A stretch of 51,596 nucleotides of DNA from an uncultured Lachnospiraceae bacterium (GCA_910577105.1 CAJTMB010000024.1:1-51596), one strand, 5' to 3'; shown: positions 1-8,004, counted from the first letter of the stretch. The notes: generated by a model not told the origin, from the sequence alone. Translations and numbers: made by a program.

Positions 1-25
1 AAACATATCAAAATCTTTTCAAAAA

Positions 26-2245
26 TCATCTTGACATATCACCAGATTGCTCTTTGGGCTTGCCGAAACATTCCGCCCAGATCTCGATGTTTGAGACCTC
101 CATCCTCTTCGTGACGCCCTCTTTCCTTGTAGGGTCATCCGTATCACGCACATAATCCTTGCGCTTATAGACGTCCATCTCATCCCAGCCTTCCGGCAGG
201 AGCATATCAAGGTACTCCACCACCAAGCCTTCGCGGTCGTCACGCTCCATTGCCGCCCGCTGCTCATCCTTGGCAAATTCCTCAAGCTCCGGCGGAAGAT
301 AAAGCTTTTCCCCGGCTTTCGCTATCACCTTTGTTTCCGCCCATATCTGGCGCACTGTATCGTCATCCAGTTCCCACGCCTTATGCTTTCCCCTGCCGGT
401 CACTTTCACGTTCCAGTACCTGCGGTTGCCCGTGATATCCCTGAGATACCCGTTCTCATTGTTCGTGGTGCCAAAGAAAACGCACTGTCTCGGATGCGGC
501 GTCACCCTGCGCCCGAAACTCGCCCTATACTTATCATCCTGTCTGGAAATAAAAGCCTTCACCTTGTCAAGGTCAGCCTTCTTCATTCCCGCAAGCTCGC
601 CGATTTCCAAAATCCAGTACCCCTGCAGCTTCTCCGCCGCCGTCTTGTCGTTCATGTCCGACAGGTTCAGGCTGTCCGAATACCATTCCCCGCCAAGCTT
701 CGCAATAAAGGTACTTTTGCCGATCCCCTGGTCCCCGTTCAGCACGATCATGTTGTCAAACTTGATCCCAGGGTTATGAACCCGGACATACGCCGCGCAG
801 AGCAGCTTCCTCGTCACCGCCCGGACATAAGGCGTATCCTCCGCTCCCAGATAATCCACAAGGGCGGTCTCCACACGCTTCACCCCGTCCCATTCCGGCA
901 GATTCTGGAAGAAATCCCTGATCGGATGGTATGACCGGTCATCCACGACCTTCGCAACGGCGATACTGTAATTCCTCTGTGAGAATGTGCCGTACTTCTC
1001 ATCCACATAACAGATCAGCTGCGCGTCATCAGCATCCCGCCAGAACTTTGAAGGATGCTTCCACGGCACCGGATCCCTGATTTCCATCCCATCCGCCAGC
1101 TGGTTGAACACGATCTGCTTCATGGCTTCATCGTTCTCCATGATCAGCTTCAGGTTATGAAGCGTGTTCTCGATCTGCGCCGTCTTCTTCTGGTAAGTCA
1201 GCTGCGTCTTCCATGCATCCGGATCCTCTTCATCAAACTCAGCGGAAGCCTCCTGCTGCCGTTCCGCGAAGATGTTCAGCTTCACCTGGTCATCGCTGCT
1301 CGCGAACTCCGCCATAGCGTTGAATGACTTCTTCGGGTCATCGTCCGGGAACTTATGCACCCTCACGACATCAAAAGCATTGAGCAGCATCCCGCAGGCC
1401 GGGTCGGTCGCGTGGTGGCTATAAGAAAACTTCTCTTCAATGATCTGGACGCCCGCAGAACTGTCAGCCGGGATGTAGTCATACCTTCCTTCCATAGCGG
1501 AAGGCTCATACACATCCGGCAGGAATTTCTCGATCGCGTCCCTGATGGTATATGTCCTGCAGAACACTCCCACGATCCCTTCCTTGCCAAGCGGATCAGC
1601 CACCTTGTTCACGGCAGCCTTCACAACCTCGGACTCCCTTGACGATACCGGCCATGTGGAAATATCACGCCAATCATCGTACTTGGCCAGGTAAACATCC
1701 GGATCCAGAATTTCACCATCCAGGACCTCATATACATATTCCCCGTTGCTTGAAGTGGAAGGCCAGTACATCAGCCTGTTCGGCTCATAGGTGGAATCAT
1801 CGAAAAGGTCCATCCCAATCTCCTGCGCCACCTTCCTTCCCACCGCCGGGTACTCATCCTCGCTGACTTCCCTCGTCATCGGGATCACCAGCCTGAGCCT
1901 CGGCGCATCCGGCGTGTGCTTGTGCGTTGAATAGACGCACATCCTGTAATCCGTAAGCATCTTCAGCTCATCCAGGATCCTGGGCATCCCATTGTCCATA
2001 TCCAGAGTCAGCATGGAACGACAGAGAACATGGCCGACCTTGCGCCTCCCATCCTTCAGATGGCCTGCGACATAACCGCCCACGTCCTTAATGGCATCAC
2101 GCCTTGCCTTCGTCATCTTCCTGTACTCTTCCATGGTCTCCGTGGTGTACTGCGTTGTGCTTACCCTTTTGCAGAAATCCTCCCAGGATATCTCGTTGTT
2201 TTTCCATTTCCTCGCGGTCCTGGAATCTCCATACGCTATCTTCAT
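26..2245 (-). CDS. VapE-like phage primase-helicase
   Basis: A 739-residue protein of the virulence-associated E / phage replication primase-helicase family, expected to prime and unwind DNA for element replication. The N-terminal third carries primase-like features (LDMDNG near residue 81, a histidine-rich STHKHTPDAPRLR stretch near 106, FDDSTYEPNRLMYWPS near 148). The C-terminal half is the VapE P-loop ATPase, with Walker A GDQGIGKST near 504 and the family's TTNNENGYLRDITGNRRYW block. It is the last complete gene of the replication block at this edge; its ATG overlaps the stop of the preceding micro-ORF (ATGA), suggesting translational coupling. Bases 1-25 beyond its stop hold nothing assignable. 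Family call is firm; the primase assignment of the N-terminus is inference. Confidence 0.88.
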   Translation of the reverse strand: MKIAYGDSRTARKWKNNEISWEDFCKRVSTTQYTTETMEEYRKMTKARRDAIKDVGGYVAGHLKDGRRKVGHVLCRSMLTLDMDNGMPRILDELKMLTDYRMCVYSTHKHTPDAPRLRLVIPMTREVSEDEYPAVGRKVAQEIGMDLFDDSTYEPNRLMYWPSTSSNGEYVYEVLDGEILDPDVYLAKYDDWRDISTWPVSSRESEVVKAAVNKVADPLGKEGIVGVFCRTYTIRDAIEKFLPDVYEPSAMEGRYDYIPADSSAGVQIIEEKFSYSHHATDPACGMLLNAFDVVRVHKFPDDDPKKSFNAMAEFASSDDQVKLNIFAERQQEASAEFDEEDPDAWKTQLTYQKKTAQIENTLHNLKLIMENDEAMKQIVFNQLADGMEIRDPVPWKHPSKFWRDADDAQLICYVDEKYGTFSQRNYSIAVAKVVDDRSYHPIRDFFQNLPEWDGVKRVETALVDYLGAEDTPYVRAVTRKLLCAAYVRVHNPGIKFDNMIVLNGDQGIGKSTFIAKLGGEWYSDSLNLSDMNDKTAAEKLQGYWILEIGELAGMKKADLDKVKAFISRQDDKYRASFGRRVTPHPRQCVFFGTTNNENGYLRDITGNRRYWNVKVTGRGKHKAWELDDDTVRQIWAETKVIAKAGEKLYLPPELEEFAKDEQRAAMERDDREGLVVEYLDMLLPEGWDEMDVYKRKDYVRDTDDPTRKEGVTKRMEVSNIEIWAECFGKPKEQSGDMSR

Positions 2246-2376
2246 CTCTTCCTAGCTCCTTTCCTGCGCAGCACCCTCATCACCTGCATCCTCCGTTCAC
2301 GCTCCGCAGTACAGACATTCCCGGAAGGCACAGGCGACTTGCGGCTATTACTGTAACCTCGTGGCCTGTCTCTCAT
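2242..2376 (-). CDS. Small basic phage protein, 44 aa
   Basis: An open frame of 44 codons starting MRDRPRGYSN and ending in a strongly basic tail (RVLRRKGARKR). Its start overlaps the stop of the frame to its right, and its TGA overlaps the VapE ATG, both as ATGA. This is typical of translationally coupled phage micro-genes. The upstream ribosome binding site is weak (AAGGCGG), which fits coupling. I do not recognise the family. Basic charge and position suggest a small nucleic-acid-binding or accessory replication protein, but no function can be assigned. Confidence 0.45.
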   Translation of the reverse strand: MRDRPRGYSNSRKSPVPSGNVCTAERERRMQVMRVLRRKGARKR

Positions 2377-2501
2377 GGCAGTTCCGCCTTAACTGAAAAA
2401 TTTGAAGGGACGATCCCCTCCAAATCCCAGTCAAAGAAATCCGGAAGTTTTAAACCCCCGGATTCCAGAAACTCAATCTTTTTTGTAAAACATGGTCTCA
2501 T
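2373..2501 (-). CDS. Possible micro-ORF overlapping the polymerase 3' end
   Basis: A 42-codon frame beginning MRPCFTKKIEFLE inside the last codons of the polymerase gene (+1 relative to it) and ending at an ATGA overlap with the next micro-ORF. It contains the peptide GLKLPDFFDWD, which is nearly repeated downstream of the sigma-like gene (GLKSPSFFDWD). No good ribosome binding site is visible. The repeat could instead be a nucleic-acid element that is translated by accident, so this is a tentative gene. Confidence 0.25.
   Translation of the reverse strand: MRPCFTKKIEFLESGGLKLPDFFDWDLEGIVPSNFSVKAELP
2424..2462 (-). repeat. Hairpin element, copy A (after polymerase gene)
   Basis: On the minus strand, an 8-bp stem (TCCGGGGG paired with CTTCCGGA, including two G-U pairs) closes an AT loop (TTTAAAA) and is followed by TTTCTTTGACTGGGAT. 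The loop and the 16-base tail recur exactly at 7051-7087 with a different but still paired stem. It lies 10 bases after the polymerase stop. It may be a weak intercistronic terminator or an mRNA processing or protein-binding site. Confidence 0.6.
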
Positions 2502-4464
2502 ACCCGTCCGCCCGGAGCACAAGCCCTTCCGCCCAGTGCGGCGTCCTTCCCATCTGTTCGCATACCACATTAAGGTCAACATCCATACTGCACTCGATGA
2601 TCAGCTCATCATGCACATGCGCACAGATAAAGCAATGCCGCAGGGTCTTCATCGCGAACATCAGGATATCCCTAGATATCGCCTGCACGATGTTCTCCAC
2701 GAACTTCGGGCCGTAGCTCTCGATCCGCTCCCATTTCTTCGTAGCACCCACCCCCTCATAAGTAACGGACTCCCCACTGAAACGGTTCTCTCCGATCCTC
2801 GGCTTCACATAGGACAGCCTCCGCCCGGAAGGAAGCGTGATAAACAGCATCCCGCTCCGTACTTCAAAACGGATCCCCTTTATCACCGACGATTCCCGCT
2901 GCTTCACCGCTTTTTTCACAGCCCGGTCAACATCCCACCAGAAGCGGACGATGTTCGGATTCGCTGATCGCCAAGAATCCACCAGCGGCTGCAGCTCTTC
3001 CTCGGAAAGCCCCATCTCGATAGCGCCCATCGACTTCAAAGCACCAACAGAGCCACCGTAGCCCAAAGCCAGCTCCGCGATCTTGCCCTTCTGCCTGAGT
3101 TCCGCGTTCTGGCCATGCTTCTCAACAGGCACGCCAAACATAGCGGATGCGGAAGCACAGTAAATGTCGCCATTGTTCACGAATACATCCGTCCGCCACT
3201 GTTCCCCGGCAAGCCAGGACAGCACCCTCGCCTCGATCGCTGAAAAGTCCGACACGATGAACTTCCTGCCCGCTGCTGGCACAAAAGCCGTCCTGATCAG
3301 TTCCGACAGCACCGCCGGGACATTCCCGTACAACATGACCAGGGCTTCCAGATCACCCGCTTTCACAAGCTCCCTCGCCTGTTCCAGATCCTCCATATGG
3401 TTCTGCGGAAGGTTCTGTAGCTGGATCAGCCGCCCCGCCCATCTCCCGGACCGGTTGGCCCCGTAAAACTGGAACATGCCCCTCGCCCTGCCGTCCAGGC
3501 AGACAGCGTTCTTCATCGCCTGATACTTTTTCACGGAAGACTTCGCCAGCTGCTGCCGCAAGAGCAGCACTTCCCTCTGTTCATCCGGGACTTCATCAAT
3601 AAGCTTCGCCACATCCTTCTTCCCAAGCGACTCCACTTCCGTACCCTGATCTGACAGCCACTGCTTCATCTGAGCCACGCTGTTCGGGTTGTCCAGGTCG
3701 GTCAGTTCCTTCATGGCCTCCTGCAGCTCTTCCCTGGTCTCGCCGTCCAGGATGATTGCTTCTTCCACCACCCGCATATCAAGGGCAATGCCCCTGTCAT
3801 TGATCTCCTGGTCAAGATGGTATTCATCCCATCCGAAATCCGGCACCGGATAATTCGCCAGCCGCTTCTGTATCGACATCTCCACTTCCACGTCACGCCG
3901 ATTGTAGGACTTGAACAGGTTCCACTTCTCCCTGTCATGCTCCGGAAGGTTCCGTTCCCTGCCGCCGTTTGCCTTCGTAGGCTTGCAGGGCACGCAGAAA
4001 TACCGGATCAGCTCACGTCCTTCCTTCAGCTTCTGTTCCTCCAGCCCAAGCACCGCACCCGCGCCTTCCAATGACAGCGGAAGCCCCATATAGGCAGACC
4101 ACACCATCGAACACCGCCACGACTCCGGATCCAGATAGTTCCTCACGGAATCCTCTTCGATGCTGTAACTGTAAAAATGCTCCGGACAGTTCCGCCTTAA
4201 CCACATGGACAGGCACACCCTCTCAAAGGAAGCGTTGAACGCCCATTTTGTCACGGATTCATCCGACAGCGCGGCAAGCACTTCCTCCGGGATCTCTTCA
4301 CCGCAGGCCAGGTCAACTACCTGTACCTCCCCGCCGTTTACGGCATACCCGAAAAGCAGGATGTCAAAATCCGGATGCTCCACATACTTGTAAACGCCGC
4401 ACTTATTCAGGTCATATCCCGAATAGGTCTCAATATCTATGCTTAAAGTCCTGATATCAGACAA
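2473..4464 (-). CDS. Phage family A DNA polymerase
   Basis: A DNA polymerase I-type replicase of about 663 residues. The N-terminus carries a 3'-5' exonuclease DE pair (LSIDIETYSG). The polymerase domain shows motif A (DFSAIEARVLSWLAG, near residue 411 counted from the upstream ATG), motif B (KGKIAELALGYGG, near 464) and motif C (VHDELIIE) near the C-terminus. The 5' nuclease domain of cellular PolA is absent, as in phage enzymes. I place the start at TTG 4464, eight bases after GGAGG; the ATG at 4479 lies inside that ribosome binding site. It sits between the DUF2815 protein and VapE, the standard order in Clostridia prophages and related elements. Confidence 0.92.
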   Translation of the reverse strand: MSDIRTLSIDIETYSGYDLNKCGVYKYVEHPDFDILLFGYAVNGGEVQVVDLACGEEIPEEVLAALSDESVTKWAFNASFERVCLSMWLRRNCPEHFYSYSIEEDSVRNYLDPESWRCSMVWSAYMGLPLSLEGAGAVLGLEEQKLKEGRELIRYFCVPCKPTKANGGRERNLPEHDREKWNLFKSYNRRDVEVEMSIQKRLANYPVPDFGWDEYHLDQEINDRGIALDMRVVEEAIILDGETREELQEAMKELTDLDNPNSVAQMKQWLSDQGTEVESLGKKDVAKLIDEVPDEQREVLLLRQQLAKSSVKKYQAMKNAVCLDGRARGMFQFYGANRSGRWAGRLIQLQNLPQNHMEDLEQARELVKAGDLEALVMLYGNVPAVLSELIRTAFVPAAGRKFIVSDFSAIEARVLSWLAGEQWRTDVFVNNGDIYCASASAMFGVPVEKHGQNAELRQKGKIAELALGYGGSVGALKSMGAIEMGLSEEELQPLVDSWRSANPNIVRFWWDVDRAVKKAVKQRESSVIKGIRFEVRSGMLFITLPSGRRLSYVKPRIGENRFSGESVTYEGVGATKKWERIESYGPKFVENIVQAISRDILMFAMKTLRHCFICAHVHDELIIECSMDVDLNVVCEQMGRTPHWAEGLVLRADGYETMFYKKD

Positions 4465-4523
4465 TGTATCCACCTCCATCCAAAAAAGGCATCAGCTTTT
4501 GCCGCCGATGCCCTCCGCCTTTT

Positions 4524-4697
4524 TTACTGAGCCGCTTCTTCCTTTTTGGCCGCCTGTTCTTCACGTTCCTTCTTTTTCCTCTCACGCCTGTCATGGAGCT
4601 TGTCCGCGATCCATATACTGAGCATGGAAATAATAGAGATCACATTGATCGTCGTGCAGGTGATCAGAACCTGCGAATAAACCATTTTATCCATCAT
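4524..4697 (-). CDS. Small single-pass membrane protein
   Basis: About 57 residues. The N-terminus is hydrophobic (SQVLITCTTINVISIISMLSIW), giving one membrane segment, followed by a highly charged helix rich in Lys, Arg and Glu (RRERKKKEREEQAAKKEE). The start at the tandem ATGs 4697/4694 is supported by GAGGTG four to seven bases upstream; the longer frame back to 4742 lacks support. It lies between the DUF2815 and polymerase genes of the replication block. I do not recognise the family; a small phage membrane protein is all that can be said. Confidence 0.6.
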   Translation of the reverse strand: MMDKMVYSQVLITCTTINVISIISMLSIWIADKLHDRRERKKKEREEQAAKKEEAAQ

Positions 4698-4761
4698 TTT
4701 CACCTCGATTCTCTGGTTGTCACCGGCGGCAGCACAGACCACCGCCGGCTTCAGTTTTCAG

Positions 4762-5331
4762 TTAAGACAGGAAATCGTCATCTTCCTCTGTCGCGAAATC
4801 ATCCTCAGCCCTGCTCTTGCCGCCAAGAGGCTCGCCGTCACGGATCTTCTGCAGGTTGTTCAGCCCGCACGCGATCCCACGGTTGCCGTTGCTATTGAAA
4901 GCATAGAAGTTGATGGAAGCACGACCATACACGCCGGAATAAACCTCCGAACGGTCAATGATAGGCTGCCTGTCCGCGTCGACGATACCCGGAGCCGTGG
5001 AACTGTTGGCGTTGACGAAATAAGCGTTCGCGTATGCCTCATCATCCGGTCTCTCCGCATCGCCGTCCCTGAGCGGGGTCTTCAGCGCCGAAAGCGCAGG
5101 AACGCTCTTCCCATTGCCCTTCAGCTTGCTCTGGCCTTCCTCATACGCCGCCTCGATCGCCGCACGGATCTTCTCCAGCGTCTTCTTGTCAGACTTCGGG
5201 ATGATCAGCGACACCGAAAACTTCGGAGCGCCGCCGTTGATGGACTTGGCATCCCACACGTTCGCGTAAGACCATCTGGTCTCAGGCCCCGTGATAACCT
5301 TAGTAGGGTTGATAAAATTCTTGTTAGACAT
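4762..5331 (-). CDS. DUF2815 family phage ssDNA-binding-like protein
   Basis: 189 residues matching the DUF2815 phage family, which accompanies family A polymerase and DUF2800 nuclease genes and is usually regarded as a single-stranded DNA-binding or replication accessory protein. Recognisable segments are ETRWSYANVWDAKSING and FSVSLIIPKSDKKTLEKI near the N-terminus and FYAFNSNGNRGIACGLNN near the end. The C-terminus is acidic (ATEEDDDFLS), as in many single-stranded DNA-binding proteins. A GGAGG-type site lies just upstream of the ATG. Function is inferred from family and context. Confidence 0.82.
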   Translation of the reverse strand: MSNKNFINPTKVITGPETRWSYANVWDAKSINGGAPKFSVSLIIPKSDKKTLEKIRAAIEAAYEEGQSKLKGNGKSVPALSALKTPLRDGDAERPDDEAYANAYFVNANSSTAPGIVDADRQPIIDRSEVYSGVYGRASINFYAFNSNGNRGIACGLNNLQKIRDGEPLGGKSRAEDDFATEEDDDFLS

Positions 5332-5346
5332 AATCGTTTCCTCCTG

Positions 5347-6468
5347 TTAATTGTCTTTGAAATCTTCAGCCGCCGTATTCATGGCAGGCCGTTTGTCACT
5401 GTCCGGCACAAGCGCCGGCTTTCCGGGCGGTTTATAGGTCATCCCGCCCAAAAGTTCCTCAAATCTCTTCTTCCCAAGCAGGGAAGTCATTGCCGTAATA
5501 CCCAGAAGCTTCTTCTCATAAGGGTCAAGCCCTGCCGCTTCCACGGCTTCAGCCACAGCCGCCTCATCGGTAAACTTGCGGACGCTCCTGCCTTCCACGA
5601 TCTTGAATCCCGTATACTCCGTACCGGAAAGGGCCTGCTGCAGGGCGTATTCCTTCACATCGCCCGCCCATGCCACAAGGCTGTCGATCCTCGGAAGTAT
5701 CGCCGCGATCTCGTCCATATCCAGCGTGTCCGGCATCTCAAAGTCATACCTCGCAAGCTCAAGGTTGTATTCCGCCCTCTTACGGCAGGTCGCCTTCACC
5801 TTGCAGAACTGGCAATGGTCTCCGGCCTTGAAATCGCCCTTGCCCTCATACGCCAGCTTCGCTACTGGCACAAGCACCTCATCTGCCCACGTAAGAAGTT
5901 CTTCCTTCGTCATGGAAAATGTGCTGACATTCTCCCGGCGCGGCTGGTAGATCGTCATCCGGATCTTCCTGATATCGTAGATACCGTCAAACAGTTCCAC
6001 CGCGCCCAGCGCGTAACACATCATCTGCGGATTCCTCTCAGCCGATACCAAGATGCCCAGGCCGTGCTTGTAATCGATGATCTGAAGCACATCGTCCGCC
6101 ACGATCACGCAGTCTCCGATTCCGAAACCTTCTTCCACCCACCGGGAGAAATCCAGCCTCTGCTCCACCATCACCTGCGGATCCGGGCAGAGCTTCTTCG
6201 CCCCTTCCACCTGCTCTATCACATAGGAACAGTAACCTTCGGCGCAGTCCTGCATTTCCTGGTCGTAGTAGTCCAGATTTTCGGTCGGGTCTTCCGCATC
6301 CCTTCCAAGTGCCTTTTCTACCAGATAGGCACAGAGCTCATGGCAGTCCGTGCCCTGTTTAGCATAGGGGCTTGCCCTCTCGTCCACGCCCTCGCAGGCT
6401 TTCGCGGACGGCGGACATTCCAGCCACCTGTGCGCCGATGACGCCGACAAAAAAGCATGTTTAGCCAT
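5347..6468 (-). CDS. DUF2800 PD-(D/E)XK nuclease
   Basis: 373 residues of the DUF2800 family, RecB/Cas4-like nucleases of phages and conjugative elements. The N-terminus (SASSAHRWLECPPSAKACE) and Q-rich region are typical. The nuclease core includes DCVIVADDVLQIIDYKHGLG near residue 150, giving the D...YKH active site. A cysteine cluster (CQFCKVKATCRKR) near 220-232 could hold an iron-sulphur or zinc site, as in Cas4-like enzymes. The start overlaps the stop of the previous gene by eight bases. It probably processes or recombines DNA ends during element replication. Confidence 0.85.
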   Translation of the reverse strand: MAKHAFLSASSAHRWLECPPSAKACEGVDERASPYAKQGTDCHELCAYLVEKALGRDAEDPTENLDYYDQEMQDCAEGYCSYVIEQVEGAKKLCPDPQVMVEQRLDFSRWVEEGFGIGDCVIVADDVLQIIDYKHGLGILVSAERNPQMMCYALGAVELFDGIYDIRKIRMTIYQPRRENVSTFSMTKEELLTWADEVLVPVAKLAYEGKGDFKAGDHCQFCKVKATCRKRAEYNLELARYDFEMPDTLDMDEIAAILPRIDSLVAWAGDVKEYALQQALSGTEYTGFKIVEGRSVRKFTDEAAVAEAVEAAGLDPYEKKLLGITAMTSLLGKKRFEELLGGMTYKPPGKPALVPDSDKRPAMNTAAEDFKDN

Positions 6469-6805
6469 CGCCCAGCACCTCCGCTTCCGCCTTCAGCTCT
6501 GCGTACTTCGACGCATCCACCTCGGACAGCTTGTCCGCGCCATACTTGGAAAGCAGTTCCTTCACCTGTGCGGTATGCCCCTGTCTGGACTTCTCCGCAA
6601 GGACCGCCCTGACCTCCGCAAGCGTCACCTCTTTTGACTTCGCCTTCTTCGCAGGCTTCTTTTCTTCCTTTGCCTCGGGTACCGGTTCCGCCTCCGCTTC
6701 CGTACCGGAGAACATCTCCGTCAGCGTTTCCGATATGCCGATCAGCACCTCGCCGCATCTCTTAAGCTCCGCAAGTTCCGCCGCAAGCTCGCTCATCTTT
6801 CCCAT
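6461..6805 (-). CDS. Hypothetical phage protein, coiled-coil and C-terminal helical domain
   Basis: 114 residues. A short helical N-terminus (LAAELAELKRCGEVLIGISETL) is followed by a Lys/Glu/Ala-rich linker and a C-terminal domain (VTLAEVRAVLAEKSRQG to LSKYGADKLSEVD). That domain recurs at the ends of phage replication and recombination accessory proteins. AAGGAGG lies eight bases upstream of the start. It precedes and overlaps the DUF2800 gene. Recognised as a common member of this gene block; molecular role unknown. Confidence 0.7.
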   Translation of the reverse strand: MGKMSELAAELAELKRCGEVLIGISETLTEMFSGTEAEAEPVPEAKEEKKPAKKAKSKEVTLAEVRAVLAEKSRQGHTAQVKELLSKYGADKLSEVDASKYAELKAEAEVLGDG

Positions 6806-7007
6806 TGCCGCATCCTCCTTCCTTGACTTCTTTCACGTCCACTGACTCAACCGACTGTCCGGGCTTAAGCAGGTACACCTGCGTGAAATCCCCGAACAGG
6901 AACCTGATCAGTCTCGCCGGAAGCCTTACATCAGCCCCTTTGAGCACCATGCCGGTCTTGCCCCGCGGATCCGTGACATTGATGGTGATCCTGTGTCTCA
7001 ATGCCAT
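6762..7007 (-). CDS. Hypothetical phage protein, 81 aa
   Basis: A small beta-rich protein starting MALRHRITINVTDPRGKTG, with the conserved-looking core LPARLIRFLFGDFTQVYLLK and a cysteine/glycine-rich tail that overlaps the next gene by 44 bases. The start at 7007 is chosen because GAGGTGG lies five bases upstream; the longer frame to 7061 has no such site. I recognise it only as a frequent neighbour of DUF2800/DUF2815 genes. No function can be assigned. Confidence 0.6.
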   Translation of the reverse strand: MALRHRITINVTDPRGKTGMVLKGADVRLPARLIRFLFGDFTQVYLLKPGQSVESVDVKEVKEGGCGNGKDERACGGTCGA

Positions 7008-7050
7008 CTCTTCCACCTCGCTTTCCGAAGGAAGTTCCTCTTCCTTACAT

Positions 7051-7087
7051 ATCCCAGTCAAAGAAAGAGGGGCTTTTTAAACCCCTC
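7051..7087 (-). repeat. Hairpin element, copy B (after sigma-like gene)
   Basis: On the minus strand GAGGGG and CCCCTC form a 6-bp stem around an AT-rich loop, followed by TTTCTTTGACTGGGAT. Loop core and tail match the copy at 2424-2462, while the stem bases differ but remain paired. It begins 14 bases after the sigma-like gene's stop codon. Confidence 0.6.
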
Positions 7088-7100
7088 CCTGAAAAACTTT

Positions 7101-7634
7101 TCAGATTTCTTTCCTGCACATCTCGGTCAGCTGTCTGGCGATCCTACGGAGCTTCTTTGAAACGGTGTTCTGTGACACGCCCTTCATCTTCGCGATCTGT
7201 TCCTGTGAATACTCTTCAATGTAATAGAGCTTGTACAGTTCCTGGTCTTCCTCCGGAAGCTCGGAAAGCTTCTCATAAAGAAGTTCTTTCATCGGATCAG
7301 GCTCTTCCGCCGCCATCTCCGCCAGCTGCTTCGCGTAAACGCTGGTGTCCGGATTCTCCGTCATCATCAGTCCGTCCATTGACAGGTTCCAGTTCTTGTC
7401 CGGCTCTTCGCCCGGATGCTGTGCCTTCCATTCCTCGACAGCCTTCTTCTGCCAGTCTTGCAGCTGCGGTCTCGAATTTTTGATGTTGTTGTAGACCTCA
7501 GCATCATCGAAGGAATGATTTGTCTTGATCCAGATCGCTGTCTCATCGCCCTCGGCAATGACAGAAACCGTTCCGTCATTAAACTTGTACTCATACTTGC
7601 CTCTCTCGTTTGTCGGTGTTTTCCTAAATAGCAT
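7101..7634 (-). CDS. Sigma-70 region 4-like regulator
   Basis: 177 residues. The C-terminus holds a sigma region 4 helix-turn-helix (LPEEDQELYKLYYIEEYSQE followed by QIAKMKGVSQNTVSKKLRRI, about residues 123-165). The N-terminal half (GKYEYKFNDGTVSVIAEGDE) has no region 2 core-binding signature that I can see. Such proteins are common in phages and conjugative elements as alternative sigma-like or late-gene regulators. It heads the replication block, so it may control it. The start codon lies six bases after a GGAGG that is buried in a perfect hairpin (7640-7662). Confidence 0.75.
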   Translation of the reverse strand: MLFRKTPTNERGKYEYKFNDGTVSVIAEGDETAIWIKTNHSFDDAEVYNNIKNSRPQLQDWQKKAVEEWKAQHPGEEPDKNWNLSMDGLMMTENPDTSVYAKQLAEMAAEEPDPMKELLYEKLSELPEEDQELYKLYYIEEYSQEQIAKMKGVSQNTVSKKLRRIARQLTEMCRKEI

Positions 7635-7639
7635 CTCTT

Positions 7640-7662
7640 GCCTCCGTTTCTGGCCCGGAGGC
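7640..7662 (-). promoter_or_regulatory. Hairpin sequestering the sigma-like gene's ribosome binding site
   Basis: On the minus strand GCCTCCG pairs perfectly with CGGAGGC (7 bp, nine-base loop). The right arm contains the GGAGG that should direct translation from the ATG at 7634. In the folded mRNA the site would be closed, so translation would need unfolding, coupling or a trans factor. Confidence 0.6.
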
Positions 7663-7685
7663 AGTGAGACAGGACACCGACAAGC

Positions 7686-7958
7686 TTATCCCCCAATATA
7701 CCCATGATTCAAAAGAGCGCAGTAAACCACGGGTACATACACATCGCTTTCCGCTGCTGCCTATTCGGCAACTGTCTGGAATGCAATATGTTCGTATCCT
7801 GTCCACTGCGCATCATGGGCCGATATGAAATTTGTAAATAGCTATTTGAGCGTCCGCTGGACACCCATCAGAACCTTCATCCCCGGATGAGGACTCTGAT
7901 CCGTATCCACCGTTCTACTGGTATAGGTATGAGATAGTGGTGTTTTCCGATTTTCCGC
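7686..7958 (-). pseudogene. 5'-truncated gene remnant with two in-frame TAG codons
   Basis: One minus-strand frame of 91 codons reads as protein-like sequence (TYTSRTVDTDQSPHPGMKVL, then FISAHDAQWTGYEHIAFQTV, then SDVYVPVVYCALLNHGYIGG). It is interrupted by TAG at 7842-7844 and 7761-7763 and ends at TAA 7686. No start codon is available, because the frame is cut at its 5' side by the terminator of the AT-rich cargo at 7961. The likeliest reading is a phage gene broken when the cargo inserted and then decayed. Family not recognised. Bases 7663-7685 hold nothing else. Confidence 0.4.
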
Positions 7959-7960
7959 CT

Positions 7961-8004
7961 AAAAACAAAAAACCCGACAAATAGCCTCATCAGCTACTTG
8001 TCAG
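7961..8004 (-). terminator. Rho-independent terminator of the XRE/ImmA/zinc-ribbon genes
   Basis: The minus-strand RNA forms a 13-bp stem (CCUGACAAGUAGC with GCUAUUUGUCGGG, two G-U pairs) with a short loop, followed by TTTTTTGTTTTT. It lies about 40 bases after the zinc-ribbon gene and marks the left edge of the AT-rich cargo. Confidence 0.85.

Noticed and set aside
2473..2501. Programmed frameshift at the A-run near the polymerase stop, fusing the FFDWD peptide to the polymerase
   Set aside because: The second copy of the peptide lies in a different relative frame after the sigma-like gene and has no matching slippery run, so a shared frameshift mechanism does not fit.
4717..6441. 574-codon plus-strand frame across the DUF2815 and DUF2800 genes
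   Set aside because: Antisense to two clear phage genes in GC-rich sequence where stop codons are rare; Arg/Leu-rich without recognisable domains.
7624..7806. 60-codon minus-strand frame just upstream of the sigma-like gene
   Set aside because: Cys/Arg-rich, overlaps the more protein-like frame at 7686-7958 and the start of the sigma-like gene, and lacks a ribosome binding site.
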